Assembly (NCBI GenBank): GCA_035352555.1
Contig: DAOPXW010000075.1
Location: 1 to 8,188 of the forward strand
DNA from: UBA2922 sp035352555
Lineage (GTDB): Bacteria; Bacillota; Clostridia; Oscillospirales; Oscillospiraceae
Direction of reading: 5' to 3'
Length of the DNA stretch: 8,188 nucleotides
In this document: positions 1 through 5,840 of the stretch, one piece after another
Numbering within the stretch: the stretch's first letter is position 1
How the letters are laid out: the number at the start of each line of letters is the position of its first letter
The notes under the pieces: generated by a model
Told to the model about the DNA's origin: nothing
Database searches by the model: none
The model's input: only the letters and a program-made list of their open reading frames with translations
Translations under genes and position numbers: made by a program

Positions 1-118
1 AGGGCGTGCCGCGGTAGTTCTCGTTGGGGTCCAGCGCCTCCAGCGCCTGTTCAAAGCTCTTGCCCGCCTCGGAATAGAGCCCCTTCTCCAGTCTGACCTC
101 GTTATACTTGTAAGCCAT
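1..118 (-). CDS. Probable phage major capsid protein, N-terminal 39 residues (partial)
   Basis: The reading frame opens with ATG at 118 and runs off the left edge after 39 full codons. It begins MAYKYNEVRLEKGLYSEAGK and continues with an acidic stretch ending LDPNENYRGTP. A strong ribosome binding site (GAGGAGGAG on the minus strand, about 125-133) precedes it in a 19-nt gap after the previous stop. The position directly after terminase, portal, prohead protease and a small head protein is where the major capsid gene normally sits. The sequence itself also resembles N-termini I associate with capsid proteins of Clostridia phages, but that is recollection and not a domain match. A second small structural protein is the main alternative. 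In HK97-type heads this shell protein is assembled with the protease and then matured. Confidence 0.6.
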   Translation of the reverse strand, partial: MAYKYNEVRLEKGLYSEAGKSFEQALEALDPNENYRGTP

Positions 119-137
119 CGTCTCTCTCCTCCTCAAC

Positions 138-485
138 TTAAAGAATGAATCCCACGGTCTTGGCCGCGGTATCGACTTCCAGCACCAGATACTCCCGGCC
201 CGCGGCGTTGACCCTCACGCCTCCGGCGGCGTCGGCGGAAAGCGCGGAGAAGCCCACGGCGGGCGCGGCGCCGGTATAGGGCACCGTGACGAAACCGTCC
301 AGCTTCACCGTGGCCATGCAGAGATCCGCGTCCACGCACACGCCCGCGACCTTGTCGCCGTCCGCGCAGAGCTTCACCGTGCACGCCTCGGGAATCTTCA
401 CGACTTTTCCGGCCACGGCGGCGTTGTCCGGCGCGTTCCAGAAGGTGGCGACCTTCTCTCCCAGTCCCTCAAAACTGACTTTCAT
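138..485 (-). CDS. Small head-module protein, possible capsid decoration or head-fibre protein
   Basis: This 115-residue protein (ATG at 485, TAA at 138) starts MKVSFEGLGEKVATF. It is rich in Val, Ala and Gly with alternating hydrophobic residues, as in an all-beta protein. It has no signal peptide or membrane segment. Segments such as AGKVVKIPEACTVKLCADGD (about 25-44) and GREYLVLEVDTAAKTVGFIL (96-115) look like beta strands, and the C-terminus ends on a hydrophobic strand. A ribosome binding site, GGAGGAAACAGC before ATG, supports the start. It lies between the prohead protease and the probable capsid gene, where phages of this type often carry a decoration, scaffold or head-fibre-like protein. 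The function comes from position and composition only. No catalytic motif is visible and I do not recognise a named family. Confidence 0.7.
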   Translation of the reverse strand: MKVSFEGLGEKVATFWNAPDNAAVAGKVVKIPEACTVKLCADGDKVAGVCVDADLCMATVKLDGFVTVPYTGAAPAVGFSALSADAAGGVRVNAAGREYLVLEVDTAAKTVGFIL

Positions 486-517
486 GCTGTTTCCTCCATA
501 TCAAAAATTTTAGGTCC

Positions 518-1411
518 TCAGATCTGATATTCGCTGCCGTCGAAGGCGGTGACCGCGTCCCGCCCCGGCAGCTGGGTGACGGGCGGGAACATTTCCCGGG
601 ACTTCCCCTCCAGCGCCGCCTTCAGCGCCAGCAGCGCCGTCTCGTCCAGCGCGGGGACGGCGGCCTTCAGCGCCGGATAGCAGCCCTCGTCGCACACCAG
701 GCACAGCCGCAGCGTCTCGTCCCGCAGCGCTTTCAGGTATTTTTCGCCCAGCGCGGCGGCGCGCCTGAGCTTCGAAAGCTCGCCCGCCTCCGGCGTCTCC
801 GGGGTGCCGAATCTCTTCATCACCCCGGCGTTTTTCTGGGCGGGCACCGCCACGAAGCTCCATTCGTAGGCGTCCACCGCGCCTGTCAGCTCGGCCCAGC
901 ACAGCTTGCCGCCGTATTCCTGGCCCTTCACGTGGCTGCATTCCGCGCTCCCCAGCTCCTGCCCGCAGATGCTGCAAATGCTCTTGGCCACGGACAGGCC
1001 CACGCTGGTCTCCTTTTTGATGCCGCCCTCGATCTGGGCGATCAGGGGCGCGGTCTCGTCGCAGCGCAGCATATAGGCGTGAGCCTTGAGATAGCGGTAG
1101 GGCGCGCCGGAGGCGGTGGCGCGGCCGGGGTCGGTCACCACCTCCGCCCGGTAGATGCGGGCCACCTGATTGCCGGTCTTCCACTCGTGGTCGCAAATGC
1201 CGGTCTTGCCCACGAAAAGCCCGGCCAGCTCCGACAGCGTTTCCTCGGTAAAGCGCTCAAAGTCCCGGTCGATGTCGTTGTCGCACAGCAGCACGGAAAA
1301 AATATACACGTCCCCGGCCCGCAGCGCGGTCTTGGCGAAGGCGTTCACCGCCTCCAGCTCCTCCGCCGCGGCCTGCTCCACACCGGCGCTGCCCTCTTTA
1401 ATCACTTTCAT
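518..1411 (-). CDS. Prohead protease (S78/HK97-like) with an internal Cys/His cluster
   Basis: This 297-residue protein probably matures the capsid by cleaving scaffold and capsid N-termini during head assembly. The N-terminal half carries the family pattern: DNDIDRDFERF (44-54), a glycine-preceded DHEW with the candidate catalytic His75, an arginine-containing VARIYRAEV segment, then KKETSVGLS with the candidate catalytic Ser136, and DAYEWSFVAVPAQ (180-192), the usual conserved end of the domain. An unusual insert, CSICG...C.H (Cys146, Cys149, Cys158, His160), sits straight after the serine strand and could bind a metal. The C-terminal 90 residues are helical and Ala/Leu rich and may act as a scaffold. 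The start is ATG 1411, because GGGAGGACAACAGCG precedes it. An upstream ATG at 1528 would only translate portal-gene sequence in another frame. The gene overlaps the portal stop by 14 nt, which suggests translational coupling. Protease type is inferred from motifs. Confidence 0.78.
   Translation of the reverse strand: MKVIKEGSAGVEQAAAEELEAVNAFAKTALRAGDVYIFSVLLCDNDIDRDFERFTEETLSELAGLFVGKTGICDHEWKTGNQVARIYRAEVVTDPGRATASGAPYRYLKAHAYMLRCDETAPLIAQIEGGIKKETSVGLSVAKSICSICGQELGSAECSHVKGQEYGGKLCWAELTGAVDAYEWSFVAVPAQKNAGVMKRFGTPETPEAGELSKLRRAAALGEKYLKALRDETLRLCLVCDEGCYPALKAAVPALDETALLALKAALEGKSREMFPPVTQLPGRDAVTAFDGSEYQI
932..976 (-). other. CxxC...CxH putative zinc-binding motif within the prohead protease
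   Basis: Codons 146-160 of the protease encode CSICGQELGSAECSH. The spacing Cys-X2-Cys-X8-Cys-X1-His is that of a small zinc ribbon or knuckle. It lies between the catalytic-serine segment and the conserved SFVAVPAQ strand, so it would project as a loop from the protease fold. Metal binding is inferred from the residue pattern. Confidence 0.55.
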
Positions 1412-2555
1412 CGCTGTTGTCCTCCCTGCTGATTTTTTGTGCCTGCGCGTCGTAGAGCCGGGCCTTGGCCTCCTCCACGTCGTCCTGCAGGTTGATCTGG
1501 TTCCATTCCACGCTGAAGGCGCAGGCAAAGCCGTGCATCCGCAGCCACAGCCTGCACACCCGCTCGATCACCGGGGTCAGCGTGCGGCGGATGGCGGTGA
1601 GTTCGCTGGTCATCATGTCCGCCTGCTGGGCGCTCATGCGCTCGGTCGTGCTCCAGTTCAGGCCCAGCAGGAAGGGCGGGATGCCCGTGCGGGCGATGAG
1701 CTGCTCCAGGATCTGCCGCACCGGCACCTCGCTGTCCAGGATCTGATTGTCCGCGCCGATCACGCGGATGTCCACGTCGCCCACGGCCACGAAATCGCGG
1801 ACGCAGCCGTTTTTGCCGCTCTGCATGGCGGCGCTCCATTCTTTGGCGATCTCCGCCGCCCGCTCCTGGGCCCGGGCCTTGTCCACGATGTCGTCCCCGG
1901 GCTTATAGACCACGGCGAAGCGCACGTTGCCCGCCCGTTCCCAGTTGACGCCCACGGTCTCATAGATCTTTAACAGCACGTCGGTGAGGAAGGGCATGCT
2001 CCGCAGCAGGGACACGCCGTAGGGCGCGTCCGCCTCGGGGTTGAAGGGGGTGAACAGCAGCAGGTCCTGATAGGGCAGGGCCCGCAGCGTGCCCCGCTCG
2101 TCCGAGCAGCACAGGGTGAAATCCAGCGGCGTGGCCCCCTCCCTGATCTGCACGTCGGCCACGTTGCCGCACAGCACGGCGGCGATGTCCCCGTCGCCCC
2201 GGGTCACGATCTCGCCCACGGCCCGGCCGCAGGTAATCATGGAATCCAGGTACTGGTCGAGGAAGGCGTCGAAGCCCGCCTGACCCCGGCCCACGTTCAC
2301 CGTGCGCAGGAATTCGTTCAGCGCCGTTTCCGCCGCCGGTTCGCCGCAGCGGACGGAGAAGCCCCCGGCCAGCCGGATGATCTTCAAAATGGCGGCGTCA
2401 AGCACAGGCACGGCCTCGCGGATGGTTCGGTACAGCCGGTCCTCGCCTCCGCCCAGCGGCACATAGCCGTCGAACACGCCGAAGGGATGCCGCTGTCCGG
2501 CCCTCAGCTGCACCGCCGTCCCCGGCCCGGATCTCCTTTTTGCGAATAATCTCAC
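1398..2555 (-). CDS. Phage portal protein
   Basis: This 385-residue protein would form the dodecameric ring at one capsid vertex through which DNA is packaged and which later joins the tail. It follows the large terminase and precedes the prohead protease, the normal portal position. Sequence features agree. There is a mixed alpha/beta N-terminal half with a helical segment (42-66) and the long segment QYLDSMITCGRAVGEIV (101-117). A GIPPFLLGLNWSTTERMSAQ stretch (291-310) leads into a long helix (QQADMMTSELTAIRRTLTPVIERVCRLWL), the usual crown-proximal pattern of portals. An acidic tail closes the protein. At 385 residues it is at the short end for portals. The start is GTG at 2555, chosen because AGGAGG lies 7 nt upstream; no better ATG start is seen. 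Its stop overlaps the protease start by 14 nt. Confidence 0.8.
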   Translation of the reverse strand: MRLFAKRRSGPGTAVQLRAGQRHPFGVFDGYVPLGGGEDRLYRTIREAVPVLDAAILKIIRLAGGFSVRCGEPAAETALNEFLRTVNVGRGQAGFDAFLDQYLDSMITCGRAVGEIVTRGDGDIAAVLCGNVADVQIREGATPLDFTLCCSDERGTLRALPYQDLLLFTPFNPEADAPYGVSLLRSMPFLTDVLLKIYETVGVNWERAGNVRFAVVYKPGDDIVDKARAQERAAEIAKEWSAAMQSGKNGCVRDFVAVGDVDIRVIGADNQILDSEVPVRQILEQLIARTGIPPFLLGLNWSTTERMSAQQADMMTSELTAIRRTLTPVIERVCRLWLRMHGFACAFSVEWNQINLQDDVEEAKARLYDAQAQKISREDNSDESD

Positions 2556-2608
2556 TTGCCGACCTCCTCAGTCATTTCTTGGTGATATTCGGTTTTCCCG
2601 TTCCCCCG

Positions 2609-3850
2609 TCACCGCTCCGCCCACGCCGCGGCGAAGCCGTCCCGCCCCCCGGCCACGGAGACGGCAAAGTAGCGGATGTCGTCCATGGCGTGGTCGTTCT
2701 GCTTCACCGGGGCGTCCCGGCCCACGGCGCCGCCGTCCCAGCAGTACAGGCCGAATTCCCGGATGGCGTCGCCGCAGCCGCGGCAGATGACCAGCGCGCC
2801 GCTGCGCAGCAGGTCGGCGGCGGTGCGGATGCCGGAGCACACGTCGTTGTCCGCCTTCACGGCGGGATAGCCGGCCCGGCGCAGCGCCTGGATGAAGCTG
2901 GCCGCCGAGGGGTCCACCACGATATAGCGCAGCGGCCGGCCCGCCGCCAGCCGCGCCACGGCCCGCACATATTCCGCGTCGGTCTTTTGCCGCCCCGCCC
3001 TGCGGGAATCGTAATAATACTCCGCCACGCGGTACCACACCCCGTCCCTCAGCCCCCACAGGCCCAGCGAGAAGGGATTGGCCGTGCCGTAATCGCAGGA
3101 CATGGCATAGGCCGCGCAGTCCTCCGGCGCGTCCCGCAGCAGGGTCTCGTCGAAGAAGTCGTAGACGCGCCCTTCGGCGGCCACCCACTCGCCCAGGATG
3201 AACCGGCGGTAGAACACGCCGGAGAACATGGCCCGGTAGCGGGCGATGACGGCGCGGGACAGCGCGGGGTTGTCGTCCAGGTCAAAGTGCAGGTACAGCG
3301 CCCGCTTTTCCTCCGCCTTGGCGATCCACTCGGTATAAAACCAGTGCCACGGGCTCTCCGGGTTGCAGTTGAACCACAGCTTGCTGCCGGCCACGGAGCA
3401 GCGGGCGCAGGTCTGCTCCACGAAGGAGCGGGGCATCAGCGCCGTCTCGTCCAGCAGCGCCCCGGCCAGCGTCACGCCCTGGATCAGCGCCTGGGAGCTC
3501 TCGTCCTTGCCGCCGAACAGGTAAAAGGTATTGCTGTGGCCCCGGTAACCGATGGTGATCTGGTTTTTGGACACCCGATCCTCCACGGAAAAGCCGATGT
3601 CGCCCAGCACGGGCAGCAGCGCGGACAGCAGATTGCGCCGGATGGAGCCGATGGTGCGCCCGCACAGCGCGAAGCGCTGCCCATCGAAGCGGCGGGTGGC
3701 CCAGCAGACGAAGGACAGGCCCATGCACAGCGTCTTGCCGCTGCGCACCGCGCCGTCGCAGATCACGGCGTCCAGCCCGCGGTAAGGGGAAGAGTCGCTC
3801 CACCAGGTCAGGGCGGACAGCTGGGTGCGGGAAAAGGTCTCAAAGCGCAT
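2609..3850 (-). CDS. Phage terminase large subunit (PBSX/Terminase_3-like ATPase-nuclease)
   Basis: This 413-residue motor protein would pump phage DNA into the prohead through the portal and cut the concatemer. The N-terminal ATPase domain shows a Walker A motif GAVRSGKT (33-40), a Walker B motif GALLDETAL with Asp134-Glu135, and the coupling segment WFNCNPESPWHWFYTEW (159-175) typical of PBSX-type terminases. The C-terminal RNase-H-like nuclease domain has the acidic signature CDYGTANPF (Asp253), VVDPSAASF (Asp313) and NDHAMDDIRY (Asp390/Asp391). All expected catalytic residues are present and the length is normal, so it should be active. ATG 3850 is preceded by GGAGGAGGCGCAGG and overlaps the previous gene by 11 nt, which implies coupled translation. 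The portal gene follows after 53 nt. This is the best-supported phage gene in the window. Confidence 0.95.
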   Translation of the reverse strand: MRFETFSRTQLSALTWWSDSSPYRGLDAVICDGAVRSGKTLCMGLSFVCWATRRFDGQRFALCGRTIGSIRRNLLSALLPVLGDIGFSVEDRVSKNQITIGYRGHSNTFYLFGGKDESSQALIQGVTLAGALLDETALMPRSFVEQTCARCSVAGSKLWFNCNPESPWHWFYTEWIAKAEEKRALYLHFDLDDNPALSRAVIARYRAMFSGVFYRRFILGEWVAAEGRVYDFFDETLLRDAPEDCAAYAMSCDYGTANPFSLGLWGLRDGVWYRVAEYYYDSRRAGRQKTDAEYVRAVARLAAGRPLRYIVVDPSAASFIQALRRAGYPAVKADNDVCSGIRTAADLLRSGALVICRGCGDAIREFGLYCWDGGAVGRDAPVKQNDHAMDDIRYFAVSVAGGRDGFAAAWAER

Positions 3851-4172
3851 CCTGCGCCTCCTCCGGGGGCGGATTCAGCTGGGCGGCCGCCCGATCCAGC
3901 GCCTGATAGAAATCGGCCCCCTCCGCCGTCTCGGCTTCCTGGGCCCGCCGCAGCTCCGCCAGCTTCTGGATGAGCTCCGCCTTGTCCAGCAGCTTGATCT
4001 CCATGCCGCCCTGGGCGCCGCGCTTGATCTCGCTGAGCAGCTGCAGGTCCAGCCTGCCGATCTTGTCGGCTTCCTCCGGACTGAGAAACGCCAGTTTGGC
4101 GGCGTCGTTGGGCCTGGCGCGGATGAGGGCCTCCAGATACTTCCCGATAGGGTCTTTTTCGCTTTTGCTCAT
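3840..4172 (-). CDS. Short small-terminase-like protein (first gene of the phage cluster)
   Basis: This 110-residue, highly charged, mostly helical protein sits directly before the large terminase and overlaps it by 11 nt, as small terminase subunits normally do. Those subunits bind the packaging site on phage DNA and feed it to the large subunit. The middle segment MEIKLLDKAELIQKLAELRRA (57-77) resembles the C-terminal 'DK...AL..L' oligomerisation region of PBSX-type small terminases. I see no obvious N-terminal helix-turn-helix, and many family members are longer (about 150-270 residues). It may therefore be a shortened version, or a different packaging-associated protein. The ATG at 4172 has AGGAG 7 nt upstream (4180-4184), so the start looks genuine. 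The C-terminus is Pro/Glu/Ala rich. Role is inferred mainly from position. Confidence 0.6.
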   Translation of the reverse strand: MSKSEKDPIGKYLEALIRARPNDAAKLAFLSPEEADKIGRLDLQLLSEIKRGAQGGMEIKLLDKAELIQKLAELRRAQEAETAEGADFYQALDRAAAQLNPPPEEAQDAL

Positions 4173-4232
4173 GGCCTCACTCCTCTCACCCGCAGGCTCC
4201 CCCGGCGCTTTGCTTGTACGTCCGCGTGCAAG

Positions 4233-4271
4233 AAAAAAACGCGGAACGAAAAAATTTTCGTTCCGCGTTTT
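4233..4271 (-). terminator. Strong intrinsic terminator of the dipeptidase gene, possibly bidirectional
   Basis: Perfect 17-nt arms (4236-4252 and 4255-4271) enclose only two bases, with core CGCGGAACG pairing with CGTTCCGCG. On the minus strand the hairpin is followed by seven U, the hallmark of intrinsic termination, 37 nt after the dipeptidase stop. On the plus strand only four T follow. It separates the host gene from the downstream phage cluster. Confidence 0.9.
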
Positions 4272-4307
4272 GCAGCTTGTAATATATGCGCTTGACTATC
4301 GGCATCC

Positions 4308-5696
4308 TCAGAAGTTGATGTCCTGCAGCCGGATCAGCGCCAGAATGTAGATCTTCAGCGCCTCCATGAAATCGTCCACGCAGGCCGCCTCGTCCACGCT
4401 GTGGATGTCGCCCGCGAAGGCCGGGAAGGACCGGTCGTCGTGCTCGGGTCCGAAGGACACCGCGAAGGGGAAATCTCTGGCATAGGTGCCGCCGCCGATG
4501 GTGAAAGGCTTTTTGCCCTCGCCGGTGACATCGTTGTAGGCGTCCACGCAGGCCCGGATGGCCGGGGCCTGGGCGTCCACATAGAAGGGCTTGGCGTCGG
4601 AGACGGTCTCCACCCGGCACACGCCCGCCGCCAGCGTCCGGATGGCTCCGACGATGGTTTCGCCGTCGGTGGTGGTGGGATAGCGGCAGTCGAAGGACTG
4701 CCACAGGCGGCCGTTTTCGATGCCGGCCATGCCGCCGACGACGGTCAGCGGCGTGAATTTGTCGTCGGACGCGGCGATGCCCAGCCCCGAGCCGTCGGAC
4801 GCGGACAGCAGCTTTTGGGTCAGGCGCAGATACCGCGCCTCCTCCGCCCCGGCGAGACCGTTTTCCAGCAGATAATCCACCAGCACGCCGATGGCGTTCA
4901 CCGTACCCTCAGGCTGGGAGGCGTGACCCGCCACACCCTTTGCGGTGACGCGGGCCAGCCCGTTTTCCTCCGCGACGGCGATTCTTTTCGCCTGCGGCAG
5001 GGACGCCGCGTCGGCCTTCAGCAGGGCCGTGGCCTTGTCGGGCACGGCGTTGCGCACGAAGCCGCCGGAAAACTCCACGATCTTCTCAAGGGGTGTTTCG
5101 GCCCGCAGCATTCCCTGCAAAATGCCCTTCTCCCCATTCACCACGGGGAAATCGGCGTCGGGCGAGATGGCAAACAGCGGGGCGTCGAAGTTTTGAAGGA
5201 ACCACGCCACATCGCCCATGCCGGTCTCCTCGGCGGTGCCCAGCAGCGCCTTGAGGGTATAGCGCAGCGGCACGTCCTTTTCCTTGAAATAGCGCAGCGC
5301 GTACAGGCACAGCACGCTGGGGCCCTTATCGTCCATCACGCCCCGGCCCAGAATATAGCCGTCCCGGCGGCGCATGGCGAAGGGGTCGTCGCTCCAGCCG
5401 TCCCCGGCGGGCACCACGTCCAGATGGGTGATGGTGGCGATATATTTGTCGCCGCTCTGCCCGGAAATTTTTGCGCAGCCCAGGCGGTCGCCCAGATTTT
5501 CTGTCTCAAGGCCCAGCCGTCCGGCGATCTCCAGGGCCTTGTCCATGGCCGCCCTGGGCCCCGGTCCGAAGGGCGCGCCCTCGGCGGGGGCGCCTTCCGC
5601 GCTGGGGACGGCCACCAGCTCGCCGATGTCGCTGAGGATTTTTTCCCGGTTTCCGGCGATAAAAGCGTTGATATCGCGTTCAAGAATTGTGTTCAT
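4308..5696 (-). CDS. M20-family metallo-dipeptidase (PepV/Sapep-like)
   Basis: This 462-residue cytoplasmic peptidase probably cleaves dipeptides, and perhaps some tripeptides, using a two-metal centre (zinc or manganese). The M20 signature is complete: HLDVVPAGDGW (His91, Asp93), GRGVMDDKGP (bridging Asp122), TAEETGMGD (catalytic Glu156 and metal-binding Glu157), SPDADFPV (metal Asp180), VAGHASQPEG (His258 in the lid domain), IGGGTYARDF (400-409), and IHSVDE with metal His432. The 'VVNGEKG' segment after the third motif and the length of about 460 residues are typical of the PepV/Sapep branch. There is no signal peptide. The start ATG 5696 follows GGGAGGA; the frame is open far upstream but over the divergent gene, so that extension is spurious. 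A TTGCAT-17-TAAACT promoter lies upstream and a strong hairpin follows. Its divergent neighbour is a permease, so peptide catabolism and export or uptake may be linked. Exact substrate is not predictable. Confidence 0.93.
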   Translation of the reverse strand: MNTILERDINAFIAGNREKILSDIGELVAVPSAEGAPAEGAPFGPGPRAAMDKALEIAGRLGLETENLGDRLGCAKISGQSGDKYIATITHLDVVPAGDGWSDDPFAMRRRDGYILGRGVMDDKGPSVLCLYALRYFKEKDVPLRYTLKALLGTAEETGMGDVAWFLQNFDAPLFAISPDADFPVVNGEKGILQGMLRAETPLEKIVEFSGGFVRNAVPDKATALLKADAASLPQAKRIAVAEENGLARVTAKGVAGHASQPEGTVNAIGVLVDYLLENGLAGAEEARYLRLTQKLLSASDGSGLGIAASDDKFTPLTVVGGMAGIENGRLWQSFDCRYPTTTDGETIVGAIRTLAAGVCRVETVSDAKPFYVDAQAPAIRACVDAYNDVTGEGKKPFTIGGGTYARDFPFAVSFGPEHDDRSFPAFAGDIHSVDEAACVDDFMEALKIYILALIRLQDINF

Positions 5697-5731
5697 TAAG
5701 ATGTGTCCTCCCGGTGTTGATTTCAACGCCC

Positions 5732-5760
5732 AGTTTACCTTTTCGGGCCGTCGAATGCAA
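5732..5760 (-). promoter_or_regulatory. Sigma-A-type promoter of the M20 dipeptidase
   Basis: Reading the minus strand, TTGCAT (5760-5755) is followed after 17 nt by TAAACT (5737-5732). Spacing is optimal and both hexamers are near consensus. Transcription would start at about 5725, about 30 nt ahead of the ATG at 5696, leaving room for the GGGAGGA ribosome binding site. Confidence 0.65.
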
Positions 5761-5795
5761 GCCCCGAAAAAAAGATGTACCGCGTTCCAAAAGTA

Positions 5796-5804
5796 TGCTA
5801 TAAT
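5796..5804 (+). promoter_or_regulatory. Extended -10 promoter of the AEC permease
   Basis: TGCTATAAT is a perfect extended -10 element (TG at 5796-5797, TATAAT at 5799-5804). No good -35 box is visible 17 nt upstream, as is common for extended -10 promoters. The start of transcription would be near 5811, so a start codon at 5775 for the permease is ruled out if this promoter is used. Confidence 0.75.
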
Positions 5805-5840
5805 CCTTCCATTGTCGAATTGGGGAAGCGGGGTTGGGCT

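Larger units (their letters stand above)
1..4172 (-). mobile_element. Prophage or domesticated phage packaging and head-morphogenesis cluster (continues past the left edge)
   Basis: Six consecutive minus-strand genes follow the classic head-module order: small terminase, large terminase, portal, prohead protease, small head protein, probable major capsid. The large terminase and protease are supported by visible motifs, which anchors the others by synteny. Genes are packed, with overlaps of 11 and 14 nt and gaps of 53, 32 and 19 nt, so they are probably one transcription unit. The upstream border lies between 4173 and about 4235, directly after the terminator of a host dipeptidase gene. No integrase, repressor, replication gene or clear promoter is visible on that side. 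The tail and lysis genes expected next would lie beyond position 1. All frames are open and ribosome binding sites intact, so the visible part shows no decay. Whether it is a full prophage cannot be judged from this window. Confidence 0.85.

Noticed and set aside
1412..1528. 39-residue upstream extension of the prohead protease
   Set aside because: It overlaps the portal gene in another frame, is Arg/Thr/Pro rich, and a strong ribosome binding site supports ATG 1411.
2540..3973. 477-codon open frame on the plus strand opposite the large terminase
   Set aside because: It is antisense to a gene with clear Walker and nuclease motifs. Its translation is low-complexity Gly/Ala/His/Arg/Pro/Gln, typical of the complement of GC-rich codons, and it has no family resemblance.
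4173..4310. Possible attachment site at the edge of the phage cluster
   Set aside because: Only one end is in the window, and no repeat of this segment or of the tRNA 3' ends is visible elsewhere. The tRNAs lie on the far side of three host genes, so they are not obviously the integration target.
4401..5699. 432-codon open frame on the plus strand opposite the dipeptidase
   Set aside because: It lies antisense to the fully supported M20 peptidase, with a low-complexity translation and no convincing start signal.
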